Below, piece by piece: positions 38,996 to 49,100 of a stretch of 64,000 nucleotides of DNA. The DNA lies in assembly GCF_000472905.1 (NCBI RefSeq), contig NZ_AXAR01000001.1, positions 62,001 to 126,000 on the forward strand, read 5' to 3'. The notes beneath the pieces were generated by a model. The model did not search any database and was not told the origin of the DNA. It worked only from the letters and a program-made list of their open reading frames with translations. This stretch comes from Alicyclobacillus pomorum DSM 14955 (GTDB taxonomy: Bacteria; Bacillota; Bacilli; Alicyclobacillales; Alicyclobacillaceae). How positions within the stretch are numbered: position 1 is the first letter of the stretch; every line of letters starts with the position of its first letter. A program made the position numbers and the translations under genes.

Positions 38996-41900
38996 GCGTC
39001 ATCCCTTCCTTCGAGTACATCTGCACGTAGCGCAAACAATTGTTTTAGTTCATCTGTGGTCATTTCCGTAATCCATGATTCACCCTCTGCCATGATTTGA
39101 TCTGAGAGTGCCTGCTTCAGTTCCATCAACTCATCAATCCGCTCTTCCAACGTTCCACGGCAAATCAACTTGTGCACTTGAACATTCTTCTGTTGGCCAA
39201 TTCGAAAGGCACGGTCCGTCGCCTGATTTTCCACCGCAGGATTCCACCACCTGTCATAGTGAATGACGTGGTTCGCGCGGGTTAAATTTAACCCAACACC
39301 ACCTGCACGAAGCGACAAGACAAACACTTGTGGGCCGCCCGCCTGCTGGAATCGCTCCACCATCTCGTCACGTGTACGCTTCGGTGTTCCGCCGTGGAGG
39401 AAGAGAGGGGGATGCTTCGTGGCCTTCTCAATGAACTGGCATAGCAGTTCACCCATCTCCCTGTACTGGGTAAACACGAGGACAGATTCACCAGCGTCGA
39501 GGATTTCGGGCAGCAATTCTGCAAGGCGAAGGAGCTTGCCTGACCTTCTCGGTGTAAAGGGGCTTCCGTCATGCAAAAATAGCGCGGGGTGGTTGCAGAT
39601 TTGTTTCAATTTCGTCAGCATGGCGAGAATGAGCCCGCGCCGTGCTATACCCTCGACTTGTTCGATTTGTTGCGTGAAATCTTCTACACTCGCACGGTAC
39701 AGAGCGACTTGTTCCTTGCTCAGAGTACAGTAGGCTTTCATCTCAATTTTCTCCGGCAAGTCTGCAACAATCGACTTATCGGTTTTCACACGCCGGAGCA
39801 AAAAGGGCTGCACAAGGCGCTTCAACGTCTGTGCTCTGTCCTCATCTTGCCAGCGCTCAATGGGGATGGCAAACTGACTGCGAAATTCTTCTGCTGATCC
39901 GAGAAATCCCGGGTTCAGGAAGCGAAAGATGGCCCACAGTTCTGCGAGCCGATTCTCCACCGGAGTTCCGGTCATCGCAATTTTCCGATCCGCTGCCAAT
40001 CGGCACACGCTTCTTGCCTGCTTACTTTCGTGATTCTTAATGTTCTGTGCCTCGTCCAGCGTAATCAGTGACCACCAGATCCGGGTGAAGTCCGCTTCGT
40101 CCCGTGGAACGAGCGGATAGGATGTGAGCACGACATCGACGTCCTCGCACTTGGCGACGAATGCTTCCTCGTGTAGGCGCCGCGGACCGTGGTGGACGTA
40201 GACTTTCAAGGGTGGCGCAAATTTCTCCAATTCCCTTTGCCAGTTGCCAAGTACCGATGTTGGACAGATGACCAGTGACGGGGCACCCACCGAACGGCTT
40301 GCGCGATGGGTGGTAGTGCTACGGCCCATTTGCATGGTTCGGGGTTCGCGGTTTACGTCTTGGCCCTCTTTCAACAAGCAAAGGAGAGCGATGAGTTGTA
40401 TGGTCTTGCCAAGGCCCATGTCGTCCGCGAGACAAACACCGAACCCCATGTCGGTCATGGCTGCCAGCCACGAGAAACCTCGCTCTTGGTAGGGGCGAAG
40501 CGTACCACGCAACGTGGACGGAACCGTGGCTTTGGGCGGAGCCCAGTTTCCATGTAAGAACGCTGCAAAGTCGTCCGGGAGATCAAACGTCAACGGTCCT
40601 CCGAGTTCGTCCTTACCGGACCGTTCCAATGCTGCGTGTTCCTTCAGCAGTTCCGCCAAAGTCAAGGGCGAGTGAGAAAACCGCTGAATATACTGCACGG
40701 TTTGCTGCAGTTCTTGTGGGTTGACTTCCATCCATTGGCCGCGGATTTGAACCAAAGGAAGATTGAGCCGTACCAGGGATTCCAGCTCTTCCATGGAGAT
40801 GGATTCGTCTCCAAGCGACACTTGCGGTTCGAACTCTAGGAGCGACGACATGCCAAGACGTCCGCCGAGTAAGTTTTGGTGACTCGAATGGGCAGGTGTC
40901 CGCAGGCGAAGCTTGGCGCGTAAACGTTGCCGCCCCGCTGGAGTCCACCACGCTGGAAGTACAACCGAAAATCCAGCCTTTTGTAGCGCGGGTGCACCGT
41001 CTTTCAGAAAGTGATAGGCGTCCTTCGCGGTCAGGTCCATCTCTGTGGGTTCGGGGAACAGACCTTGTTCCAGTGGCGAGTAGATTTTGCACGCCCGGCT
41101 GAGCTCTGCATGTACCAGGTCTCGAAGGGGCTGTGCAGAAATCTTCAGGACTTCTAATGTTTCAGGTGACAGTGTGCCGCGCCAAATGTCTTGGACAGGG
41201 ATCGAAAAGCTTGGTATGTCAACGGCTTGTACAACGAACATCAGGTGCCAATCGGCTGCGGCTGAATGTTGTGTTAGGGGCGCGGACACAGGTGCGGCCG
41301 TTTCGCAAAGCACGCCATCTTGGCCACTTTGAGCCTGACTGTCCGTAGCCGCTGCAACCTCAGGTGTCGGGTCTACGAGGCGAAATTGCAGGCGCAAGTT
41401 CGCTTTGCGAAGTTTGGCCTCAGCAAGCCAAGATTCCACGTCACGGCGGAGTTCATCCAATGTAGTGCGCCATCCCCAGATGGGAAGGGACTTGGGTTGG
41501 AGTAAGTCTTGAACCCACGCTTCTGCAACCACATTTGGGTGACGTCGCTGTTGTGTTGGCATGGGCATGCGTTTCGCATACGATTCACGAACAAAGCAGT
41601 CTACGGCCTGCGATGCAATCTCCTCCAGCAAACGGAAGGCTGGAAGTCTGTACCACTGCTGGCACGAGGACGGCGCAAAACACCAGCACGCTGGCGGCAT
41701 GTTGTCAGCAAAGGTTTGCAGCTGCTGTCTATCTTCGGCTTGACTCAAATCCGCGACAAAGTATGAATTTGCAGAGTGGTACGTATGGTAGTCTGTGCTG
41801 ACTTTGAGAGTCGGTAAAAACCGGCGCATTGCGAGAAGTCTCAACACGTAACGCGCAAACTTGTGCCAAAATAGCATGTCTTCACCGAATACGTAAGGTT

Positions 41901-42270
41901 TTCTTAGGAACCTCGAACGACCTGATAGGTCAATGCGAGCCAACACGCGCATGGCTTCCGCGGGGGGAATACGAACACCATACACTTCCGTATTCGGCAA
42001 GCGACGCGTCGAATTTCCTTTGAGTGTACCTACTTGCGTATATTGAGGGATGTACAGTTTTTCCGAATGAATATTGTTAAACGACAATAAATGTTCTGGT
42101 AACTCAATCGGCGGTTCGCGCAAAGTAAACAGGAAATTGTGCGCGTATACAACTTGCGTCCCTTCCATCCCATACAGGAAAAAGTACTCAGGGAACCATA
42201 GTCCGTGTAGGGTTAACATCTGCTCTTCTGTGCCTCCAGGACGAGCCGGTCTCCTGTCTAATGGTAGCAT
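38992..42270 (-). CDS. SNF2-family DNA-dependent ATPase, YwqA-like
   Basis: 1092 residues. The first 560 form a bacterial SNF2-associated region, followed by the two RecA-like lobes: motif I DDMGLGKTIQL (about 625), motif II DEAQ in LITLDEAQN, motif III TGTPVENRLAELW, and motif VI ATDRAFRIGQQK near the end. It likely remodels DNA-protein complexes such as stalled RNA polymerase, or acts in repair. Start uncertain: ATG 42270, or ATG 42219 with GGAGG 13 nt upstream. Coupled to the SWIM gene. Confidence 0.88.
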   Translation of the reverse strand: MLPLDRRPARPGGTEEQMLTLHGLWFPEYFFLYGMEGTQVVYAHNFLFTLREPPIELPEHLLSFNNIHSEKLYIPQYTQVGTLKGNSTRRLPNTEVYGVRIPPAEAMRVLARIDLSGRSRFLRKPYVFGEDMLFWHKFARYVLRLLAMRRFLPTLKVSTDYHTYHSANSYFVADLSQAEDRQQLQTFADNMPPACWCFAPSSCQQWYRLPAFRLLEEIASQAVDCFVRESYAKRMPMPTQQRRHPNVVAEAWVQDLLQPKSLPIWGWRTTLDELRRDVESWLAEAKLRKANLRLQFRLVDPTPEVAAATDSQAQSGQDGVLCETAAPVSAPLTQHSAAADWHLMFVVQAVDIPSFSIPVQDIWRGTLSPETLEVLKISAQPLRDLVHAELSRACKIYSPLEQGLFPEPTEMDLTAKDAYHFLKDGAPALQKAGFSVVLPAWWTPAGRQRLRAKLRLRTPAHSSHQNLLGGRLGMSSLLEFEPQVSLGDESISMEELESLVRLNLPLVQIRGQWMEVNPQELQQTVQYIQRFSHSPLTLAELLKEHAALERSGKDELGGPLTFDLPDDFAAFLHGNWAPPKATVPSTLRGTLRPYQERGFSWLAAMTDMGFGVCLADDMGLGKTIQLIALLCLLKEGQDVNREPRTMQMGRSTTTHRASRSVGAPSLVICPTSVLGNWQRELEKFAPPLKVYVHHGPRRLHEEAFVAKCEDVDVVLTSYPLVPRDEADFTRIWWSLITLDEAQNIKNHESKQARSVCRLAADRKIAMTGTPVENRLAELWAIFRFLNPGFLGSAEEFRSQFAIPIERWQDEDRAQTLKRLVQPFLLRRVKTDKSIVADLPEKIEMKAYCTLSKEQVALYRASVEDFTQQIEQVEGIARRGLILAMLTKLKQICNHPALFLHDGSPFTPRRSGKLLRLAELLPEILDAGESVLVFTQYREMGELLCQFIEKATKHPPLFLHGGTPKRTRDEMVERFQQAGGPQVFVLSLRAGGVGLNLTRANHVIHYDRWWNPAVENQATDRAFRIGQQKNVQVHKLICRGTLEERIDELMELKQALSDQIMAEGESWITEMTTDELKQLFALRADVLEGRDDA

Positions 42271-42330
42271 ACTCTGCGCGTCCTATTCATGGTAAGCCCG
42301 GCATAAGCATGGTCTATGGAGGGGCGAGGC

Positions 42331-42882
42331 ATGGGAAGAATGTATTTCTGGATTGTACTTGGGGTGGGGGCGCCGATTTGGCTCTACGTTCGGTGGAACA
42401 GGTCCAAGAAACAGTCCAGGGCGTTTCGACATGGGCAAGAGGTTCTTGTCAATGGATTTTTTGTGTATGTATTGTCAGTCATCTACCTGACGTTGTTTTC
42501 GCACAGTGTGGACATGGGCATTCACCCACATACGTTTAACTGGATTCCACTGGTGGAAATGAAGTGGCTGCTATATCGTCCTGAAGTCGCCTGGATGAAC
42601 ATTGCCGGCAACATCCTGATGTTTATTCCACTCGGAGTCTTTCTTCCAATGATGTTTCGAGGAAGACTCAAAATGGGTTGGATGGTATGCATCGGCTTGA
42701 TCTGTTCGTTTGCGATTGAATGCGTGCAATGTTGGATGGGTACCAGAAATGCCGACATCGATGACGTCCTGTTGAACACCATGGGGGCAGTCGTGGGATT
42801 TGTTGTTTACCGAACGGGGCGAATCATCAAAGAAGTTCAGTACTGGAGTTTGTCAGATGAGAGACGGCCTCCACGCGGGTAG
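42331..42882 (+). CDS. VanZ-like membrane protein
   Basis: About 183 residues with five hydrophobic helices. FNWIPLVEMKW, NIAGNILMFIPLGVFLP and the C-terminal RNADIDDVLLNTMGAVVG match the VanZ family, where VanZ gives low teicoplanin resistance but most members are uncharacterised. Starts at the ATG with GGAGGGG 6 nt upstream. Divergent from the SNF2 gene. Confidence 0.87.
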   Translation: MGRMYFWIVLGVGAPIWLYVRWNRSKKQSRAFRHGQEVLVNGFFVYVLSVIYLTLFSHSVDMGIHPHTFNWIPLVEMKWLLYRPEVAWMNIAGNILMFIPLGVFLPMMFRGRLKMGWMVCIGLICSFAIECVQCWMGTRNADIDDVLLNTMGAVVGFVVYRTGRIIKEVQYWSLSDERRPPRG

Positions 42883-43090
42883 ATGTCGCCTTATTGATGT
42901 GGCTTGCGTTGTTTCAAGGGCTATGAATGTTTTACACTAAGATGTAGACTGGGGTGTCCCTTCGTAAACGACGTCCTGATATAGTAGACTGGTGGAGAGA
43001 CGAGGGTGTCGGACCGGCGTGGTGGACAACCTCATGTGACAGAACTTGAACACCCGGTGTTGATACATATGGTGTGGAAGGAGCAAACAC

Positions 43091-44269
43091 ATGGTCATTC
43101 AACCAAAAGTCCGTGGATTCATCTGCACGACCGCTCATCCAGTGGGCTGTGCGAAACACGTGCAGGAGCAGATTGACTACGTAAAAGCACAGGGAAAGGT
43201 CGACGGGCCGAAGAAAGTACTGGTTATCGGTGCGTCCACGGGGTACGGCTTGGCTTCGCGAATCGCTGCGGCGTTTGCCTCGGGCGCGGCGACGCTCGGC
43301 GTGTTTTTCGAGAAGCAGGCCTCCGACAACCGCACGGCAACGGCGGGCTGGTATAACACCGCCGCATTTCATCGGGCTGCGGAGGAAGCGGGCCTGTATG
43401 CCAAGAGTATCAATGGAGACGCATTCTCCGACGAGATCAAGGCAGAGACCATCCGCACCATCAAGGAAGATCTCGGCCAGGTGGATTTGGTCGTCTACAG
43501 CCTGGCGTCTCCACGGAGAACGCACCCGAAGACCGGCGAGTCGTTTTCGTCCGTGTTAAAGCCCATTGGCAAACCGTTCACCAACAAAACGGTGAACTTC
43601 CACACGGGAGAGGTGACGCAGGTTTCTCTAGAACCGGCCACAGAAGAAGAGATTCGCCAGACGGTGGCAGTGATGGGCGGCGAGGACTGGGAAATGTGGA
43701 TCCACGCTCTGAACGAAGCTGGCGTGTTGGCGGATGGCGCCATCACGGTCGCGTATTCCTACATTGGACCGGAGTTGACCAAAGCGGTATACCGCGATGG
43801 CACCATCGGCCGGGCGAAAGATGATTTGGAAGCGACCGCCCACAAGCTGGACGAGTATCTTCAGAGTAAGGGTGGGCATGCGTACATTTCGGTCAACAAG
43901 GCTGTGGTCACTCAATCGAGTTCCGCCATCCCGGTGGTTCCGCTGTACATCTCCTTGCTCTTTCAAGTCATGAAAGACAAGGGACTGCACGAGGGGTGTG
44001 CAGAGCAGATGTATCGGCTATTCGCAGATAGGCTGTACAATGGAGGTGAGACGCCAGTGGACGAGCGCGGACGCATTCGACTGGATGACTGGGAGATGCG
44101 GGACGATGTACAGGAACAGGTGGCTTCTTTGTGGGGCCAGGTGAATAGCGAAAACGTGGAGCAACTCACGGACATTAAAGGATATCGCAGTGAGTTCATG
44201 AAACTGTTTGGCTTCGGGCTCCAGGGCGTCGACTATGACGCGGATGTGAATCCGGTCGTGTCATTGTAA
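43091..44269 (+). CDS. fabV: Trans-2-enoyl-CoA/ACP reductase FabV
   Basis: 392 residues. NADH-dependent reduction of the enoyl thioester in fatty acid elongation. Diagnostic are the N-terminal [29 protein letters not shown] for NAD binding, and the Y-X8-K catalytic motif [10 protein letters not shown]. FabV enzymes are known to be poorly inhibited by triclosan. They are less usual in Bacillales than FabI. ATG with GGAAGGAG upstream. Monocistronic with a strong terminator. Confidence 0.94.
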   Translation: MVIQPKVRGFICTTAHPVGCAKHVQEQIDYVKAQGKVDGPKKVLVIGASTGYGLASRIAAAFASGAATLGVFFEKQASDNRTATAGWYNTAAFHRAAEEAGLYAKSINGDAFSDEIKAETIRTIKEDLGQVDLVVYSLASPRRTHPKTGESFSSVLKPIGKPFTNKTVNFHTGEVTQVSLEPATEEEIRQTVAVMGGEDWEMWIHALNEAGVLADGAITVAYSYIGPELTKAVYRDGTIGRAKDDLEATAHKLDEYLQSKGGHAYISVNKAVVTQSSSAIPVVPLYISLLFQVMKDKGLHEGCAEQMYRLFADRLYNGGETPVDERGRIRLDDWEMRDDVQEQVASLWGQVNSENVEQLTDIKGYRSEFMKLFGFGLQGVDYDADVNPVVSL

Positions 44270-44282
44270 TCTTCAGTCAACG

Positions 44283-44312
44283 ACGACTGTCACCTCGGTG
44301 GCAGTCGTTTTT
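44283..44312 (+). terminator. Terminator of fabV
   Basis: ACGACTGTCACC pairs with GGTGGCAGTCGT with a 2-nt TC loop, followed by TTTTTC, an excellent intrinsic terminator. Confidence 0.9.
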
Positions 44313-44338
44313 CATGAATGTAGGTGGAGGGAATCAAC

Positions 44339-44806
44339 GTGATACGCGTACTGTTTTTATGCCTCGGGAACATTTGCAGGTCTCCTATGGCAGAGGCGGT
44401 TTTTCGCAAAATGGTCAAGGACGAAGGCCTGGATGACAAAATTGAAATTGACTCTGCAGGGCTCGGCGGCTGGCATGTAGGGGAGCGGCCACACAGAGGC
44501 ACTTTAGAGGTTCTGAATAAGCACGGTGTGGACCACGCAGGTATCCGTGCCCGTCAATTCACGAAACAAGACATTCAGGCGTTCGATTACATTGTTGCGA
44601 TGGACGAAGACAATATGTCCGGCCTCGCAAGATTGGGTGTGAAGAAGGGGCCACGTGTGTTTAAACTGTTGGACCTCGTCCCCGATGAGCGAGACTCGGA
44701 CGTCCCAGATCCTTATTACACGGGCAACTTCGATTTGGTGTATGAGTTGGTTCACAAAGGGTGCGCGGTATTGCTCAAGAAAATTAAGGAAGAATACAAT
44801 CTCTAA
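44339..44806 (+). CDS. Low-molecular-weight protein tyrosine phosphatase
   Basis: About 155 residues. The P-loop CLGNICRSPMAE (CX5RS) at residues 8-19 and the catalytic Asp in VPDPYYTG are intact. Ile in GNICRS, rather than Thr, points to tyrosine phosphatase (YfkJ type) over the arginine phosphatase YwlE type. Start GTG has GGAGGG 8 nt upstream. The next gene follows after 65 bp. Confidence 0.9.
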   Translation: MIRVLFLCLGNICRSPMAEAVFRKMVKDEGLDDKIEIDSAGLGGWHVGERPHRGTLEVLNKHGVDHAGIRARQFTKQDIQAFDYIVAMDEDNMSGLARLGVKKGPRVFKLLDLVPDERDSDVPDPYYTGNFDLVYELVHKGCAVLLKKIKEEYNL

Positions 44807-44871
44807 GGGGACGGAAACCCGCTCTATCATCACCAATATGAGAGCCTTCGACAACGGCGTGGGGGAGTACG

Positions 44872-46011
44872 ATGCTGGCGATTCAAAACGGAACCGTTGC
44901 AACCGGAACGGGAGAAGTATTCGAACGTGGAATGGTGCTCATCCAGGATGGAAAGATTGTGGCTGTCGGCCATGGGTTTGAAGCGCCGAGTGATGCACAC
45001 GTGATGGATGCCACGGGTCAATACGTCACTCCGGGCATGATTGATGTGCATACACATCTTGGCGTACATGAACTGGAAGTTGGGAAAGAGGGCCAAGATT
45101 TGAATGAGACCACTTCTCCCATTACGCCCCACGTGCGTGCGTTGGATGGCATTCATCCCATGGATCCGGGATTCAAGGACGCCATGAAGACGGGCATTAC
45201 CACGGTGCAAGTGATGCCAGGCAGTGCCAATGTGATTGGCGGGGAAATGGTTGTCCTGAAAACATACGGAAACATTGTGGACCAGATGGTCATCAAAAGC
45301 CCTTCTGGTATGAAAGCGGCGTTTGGAGAAAATCCAAAGGCGGTGTACGGAAGCAAAGACAAGGTCGCGACGCGCATGGGGATTGCTGCGCTATTTCGGC
45401 AACAGTTTATGAAAGCGCAAGACTATCTTCGTGATTTGGAGAGAGGACATCCTGTATCGCGCGACCTGGGCCTGGAAAACCTGGCGAAGGTACTGCGAGG
45501 AGAGATTCCGCTTCGCGCCCATGCACATCGTGCAGATGACATTGCGACTGTTTTACGCATGCGGGACGAGTTCAATATCCGCGTAACGATTGAACACTGC
45601 ACAGAGGGGCACCTGATTGCGGATTACATTGCTGAAAAGGGCGTGCGTGTATCCGTAGGGCCAACCATGTCCACCCGGCACAAAGTCGAGTTGGCTCACA
45701 AGGGGTTCCATACGGTCGTCACGCTGGCGAAGGCAGGAGTCCCTGTGTCCATTACCACGGATCATCCCGTGGTGAGCATTGAGTACCTGATCACGGCGAC
45801 GGCAAACGCAGTCAAACACGGACTGGACGAAACGACGGCACTTCAGGCTATTACGATGAATGCCGCGAAGCACTTGGAAGTCGAAGACCGGGTGGGCTCA
45901 CTGGAGCCCGGCAAAGACGCGGATGTCGTCATTTGGACGGGCAATCCGCTAGACTTGCGCAACACCGTCGTCGCTACGCTGATTGAAGGAAACGTTGTGT
46001 ACCGCGCCTGA
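44872..46011 (+). CDS. Amidohydrolase (imidazolonepropionase-like)
   Basis: 379 residues, metal-dependent TIM-barrel hydrolase. Metal ligands appear as IDVHTHLG, then AHAHRADDI, EHCTEGH and TDHPVV, ending in the composite-domain segment VGSLEPGKDADVVIWTGNPLD. Substrate is unknown. Related enzymes open cyclic amides or act on dipeptides. ATG with GGGGGAG upstream. The neighbouring phosphatase gives no clue. Confidence 0.85.
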   Translation: MLAIQNGTVATGTGEVFERGMVLIQDGKIVAVGHGFEAPSDAHVMDATGQYVTPGMIDVHTHLGVHELEVGKEGQDLNETTSPITPHVRALDGIHPMDPGFKDAMKTGITTVQVMPGSANVIGGEMVVLKTYGNIVDQMVIKSPSGMKAAFGENPKAVYGSKDKVATRMGIAALFRQQFMKAQDYLRDLERGHPVSRDLGLENLAKVLRGEIPLRAHAHRADDIATVLRMRDEFNIRVTIEHCTEGHLIADYIAEKGVRVSVGPTMSTRHKVELAHKGFHTVVTLAKAGVPVSITTDHPVVSIEYLITATANAVKHGLDETTALQAITMNAAKHLEVEDRVGSLEPGKDADVVIWTGNPLDLRNTVVATLIEGNVVYRA

Positions 46012-46086
46012 CGAGGCTTCATGAGCACTTTTGCTGCGAAGCATGACGTATTTCAGGCAATTGCTGATCTCAACCGGCTTTTCAAT

Positions 46087-46638
46087 TTATTTTTTGACAA
46101 TGGGAATCCATACCTCGCACCGATAATCATCCGCTGTCGTATCTCCCGGTGGATATACCTCAAGTACGGGCGCTTCGGCGTGTTTGTATCCCGTAGCGGG
46201 GAACCACTCTTGAAATATTCGGCCGAACACATGTTGGATGGCACCGGGAAGCGGCCCAACAGAAGTGAAGATGGCCCAAGTGGAAGCAGGAATCGTGCGA
46301 AGGGAGAATCCTTCCGGAGGGGTTGTGACATCGGTCCGACTCGCAATCATGTAAGTGAAACCTTCCTGATCCGGCTTCGTATCCAAGCAGATGCCAAGCA
46401 AATTCCCGTCTGTGTTGATGGAGCCTAGCTCAGCCGTCGTGCCATCCTGATGACATTCCTCCCAAAACCTCGGGATTTGGCGCATATGCTCTCCATTCCG
46501 GCACGTGACCCCCGTAGACTTACCGATGACCGTAAACGCCTCTTTTTCCACGATTCGATAATCCATATCCTTGTCTCCCTTCAGTAACATATCCAAGCGT
46601 TCAGCCTTTTTCTCCGTGAGGTCAAGCGCCTCTTTCAT
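46087..46638 (-). CDS. GyrI-like/AraC effector-binding domain protein
   Basis: 183 residues in the longest frame. The domain (about 25-183) begins MDYRIVEKEAFTVIGKS and resembles C-terminal effector domains of AraC-type regulators, which bind small ligands. No helix-turn-helix is encoded. Residues 1-24 look like the linker of such regulators, yet the best ribosome site (GAAGGGAG) serves the internal ATG at 46566, which gives 159 residues. It may be a stand-alone ligand-binding protein or the remainder of a truncated regulator. Confidence 0.78.
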   Translation of the reverse strand: MKEALDLTEKKAERLDMLLKGDKDMDYRIVEKEAFTVIGKSTGVTCRNGEHMRQIPRFWEECHQDGTTAELGSINTDGNLLGICLDTKPDQEGFTYMIASRTDVTTPPEGFSLRTIPASTWAIFTSVGPLPGAIQHVFGRIFQEWFPATGYKHAEAPVLEVYPPGDTTADDYRCEVWIPIVKK

Positions 46639-46801
46639 TCGGAGTCACCATTCCAACCCCTTTACCATCCTATCACGGATGGAAGAGATCATCCTGTCAT
46701 TTCGTGTTTCCGTGAACAGGTTTCAATTTCATTTCCTCAATTATACAATCAACTTGTTCACGCTACGATAACCATCGTTGTGTTTTTTATGGAAACACTG
46801 T

Positions 46802-46815
46802 TGAAAACGATGACA
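46802..46815. promoter_or_regulatory. cre-like site
   Basis: TGAAAACGATGACA fits the catabolite-response consensus TGWAANCGNTNWCA at every fixed position. It lies 31 bp before the response regulator start, a position expected to repress. Could be chance. Confidence 0.35.
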
Positions 46816-46846
46816 ACGCGTTGGAACGTTGAAAGTGGGATGATGG

Positions 46847-47530
46847 ATGGTGCCTAAGCTCTTAGTTGCAGACGATGAACGTGACATTGTGTCTTTCATC
46901 AAAGAAGGGTTCCTCGACGAAGGGTATAGCGTTTTGACGGCATACGACGGGCATCAGGCCATTGAAATGGCGAAGCAACAACCAGATTTGATTTTGTTGG
47001 ATGTCATGATGCCCGGACCCGACGGATACGAAGTGTGTCAAGCCATTCGCGATATCGTTTCCTGCCCCATCGTGTTTCTGAGTGCAAGACACGCTGAAAC
47101 GGATCGTATTCACGGACTCGCCGTTGGTGGCGACGACTATTTGGTGAAACCGTTTAGCTTGAGAGAACTGAAGGCGAGGGTACATGCACATTTGCGAAGG
47201 GAGGCACGCGTCCGTTCGCTACCGGATAAGTCTTTGCTTCAATTCGGCAGCCTTTCGATTTCGATACAGGACAGAGAAGTCACGATAAAGAATCAACCTG
47301 TTTCCATGACGCCAAAGGAATTCGATATTGTGCGATTGTTAGCGATGCATCCTGGACAAGTCTTCTCCAAAGAGCAAATATATGACAAAATCTGGGGGAT
47401 AGAGGCGCATGGGGACATTTCAACGGTTGCCGAACACATTAAAAACATCCGCGCTAAACTTTCCTCACACGACCCTGAAGCACAGTGGATATCCACCGTT
47501 TGGGGGGTAGGCTACAAGTGGGAAAGGTGA
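46847..47530 (+). CDS. OmpR/PhoB-family response regulator
   Basis: 227 residues: receiver domain (about 1-120), with the acidic pair DDE near residue 10, the phosphorylation Asp in LILLDVMMPG and Lys in YLVKPFS, followed by a winged-helix DNA-binding domain (about 130-227, ending WISTVWGVGYKW). Likely regulates the downstream histidine kinase and RND pump genes. It overlaps the kinase by 4 bp. Confidence 0.93.
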   Translation: MVPKLLVADDERDIVSFIKEGFLDEGYSVLTAYDGHQAIEMAKQQPDLILLDVMMPGPDGYEVCQAIRDIVSCPIVFLSARHAETDRIHGLAVGGDDYLVKPFSLRELKARVHAHLRREARVRSLPDKSLLQFGSLSISIQDREVTIKNQPVSMTPKEFDIVRLLAMHPGQVFSKEQIYDKIWGIEAHGDISTVAEHIKNIRAKLSSHDPEAQWISTVWGVGYKWER

Positions 47531-48984
47531 AACGAGTGGAGCGTCTGTCACTGAAGGGACAGGTCATTGTCACACTGCTTTTGATTTTGTTCTCGAGTTG
47601 GCTGGCAACTGTGTTGACCTTTGGTGGAATGATGTTATGGGGGAGACTCACGGGCTCTTCGCGCTTTGACCTCGAACGGCAAATCTCTAAGTTTACCGCC
47701 CAACAAGGCGTGCAACTCTTAAGCGTATCCGACAAGGGAAAGGTAGAACAGGTGTTACACGGTTTGCCTTACCAAGTGGTCAATGACCAAGGACATATCC
47801 TCTACGGTTCGATTCAGACGCCGATATTACACAGTCCCACAGATTTGGTTCAACGAATGAATACAACGGATATTCACGGACGATGGGTCTATATTCCGCA
47901 GTTCACCATCACTCGGTATTTTCCTGTATTTGACCGTAATGGCGGATTGCATGGAGCGCTCGTGGTTCGGTATACGGCCAATGGATTTCCGACTCGTCCC
48001 TCAGCGCAAGGCTGGATGAGCTTTCTTTCGTTCTTGATTCCGCTCCTTCCATTTTTATATTTTTGTCTGTTTAGTTATTTATTTGCAAAGCGGTTTGGGA
48101 AAAGAATCAATCAGTCACTACAGGTTTTGATGAAGGGTGCGCAACGGATTCAACAGCAGGATCTTGATTTCGAAATTGAACCGACCGGACCCAACGAAAT
48201 TGGACAGGTCTTGGTCGCCTTCGAAAACATGCGTGCAGCGTTAAAGGATTCCTTGGTGCGGCAGTGGCAGATGGAAGAAGAGCGGAGACACATGATTGCT
48301 TCCATCTCACACGATCTTCGTACGCCTTTAACCATTATTCAAGGGCACGTGGAAAGTTTGCTGGACGGAGCGATGAAGCGCCCAGAACGACTCGAACGAT
48401 ATTTGCAGACTGTCATGCACAACACCAAGCGGGTCATACAGCTCATCGAAGATATGCAAAAAGTAACCGAGGTCGAACAACCGGATTTTTCTCTTGTTCC
48501 CATTCCAGTCAATGTACGTGACTATTTCTTGGATTGGACAAGGGATGTTGAACTTCTCACATCCAGGGCGGGCATACAGCTCAACGTTCACTTCGTGGAT
48601 GAACGCCGCGAGGCAACGAATATGTTCATCGATCCGGAACGGACATCCCAGATTCTCGACAATATAGTCTCGAACAGTATTCGGTTCACGCCTCCGGGTG
48701 GGGTGATTACAGTTTGCGCAGAAATTGCCGAGCATACGGTGACTGTTGAGATTTCTGATACAGGGAAGGGATTTTCGAAAGCAGACCTTGAGCACATGTT
48801 TGACCGGTTTTACCAAGGGGATACTTCTCGTTCTGAGATTGGACATAGTGGACTCGGACTATATACGGCCAAAACCCTTGTTGAAAAGCACGGGGGAACC
48901 ATTACTGCCGGAAATAACCCGGACGGTGGGGCGTACGTTCGATTCACGATTCGGGAGCACGACATATCCAAAGCCAAAATGTAA
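47527..48984 (+). CDS. Sensor histidine kinase (HAMP, class I)
   Basis: About 485 residues. Two membrane helices (about 11-35 and 160-185) enclose an extracellular sensor of about 125 residues, then HAMP, HisKA with the phospho-acceptor H262 in ISHDLRTPLT, and HATPase with N box DNIVSNSIRF and G boxes SDTGKGF and SGLGLYTAK. GTG start overlaps the regulator stop (GTGA). GTG 47536 is a second option. Signal unknown; envelope or toxic-compound stress is inferred from the pump. Confidence 0.9.
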   Translation: MKRVERLSLKGQVIVTLLLILFSSWLATVLTFGGMMLWGRLTGSSRFDLERQISKFTAQQGVQLLSVSDKGKVEQVLHGLPYQVVNDQGHILYGSIQTPILHSPTDLVQRMNTTDIHGRWVYIPQFTITRYFPVFDRNGGLHGALVVRYTANGFPTRPSAQGWMSFLSFLIPLLPFLYFCLFSYLFAKRFGKRINQSLQVLMKGAQRIQQQDLDFEIEPTGPNEIGQVLVAFENMRAALKDSLVRQWQMEEERRHMIASISHDLRTPLTIIQGHVESLLDGAMKRPERLERYLQTVMHNTKRVIQLIEDMQKVTEVEQPDFSLVPIPVNVRDYFLDWTRDVELLTSRAGIQLNVHFVDERREATNMFIDPERTSQILDNIVSNSIRFTPPGGVITVCAEIAEHTVTVEISDTGKGFSKADLEHMFDRFYQGDTSRSEIGHSGLGLYTAKTLVEKHGGTITAGNNPDGGAYVRFTIREHDISKAKM

Positions 48985-49100
48985 CGCCATCGCGTTGTCT
49001 TTATAAATTCTTGATAATCATCCGTTAGGATTTCATGCGAGCAGATTCAGCTGACCTCATACAAAATGGAATGTGAAAGGGAAGGGGTGGCTCGCAAACC

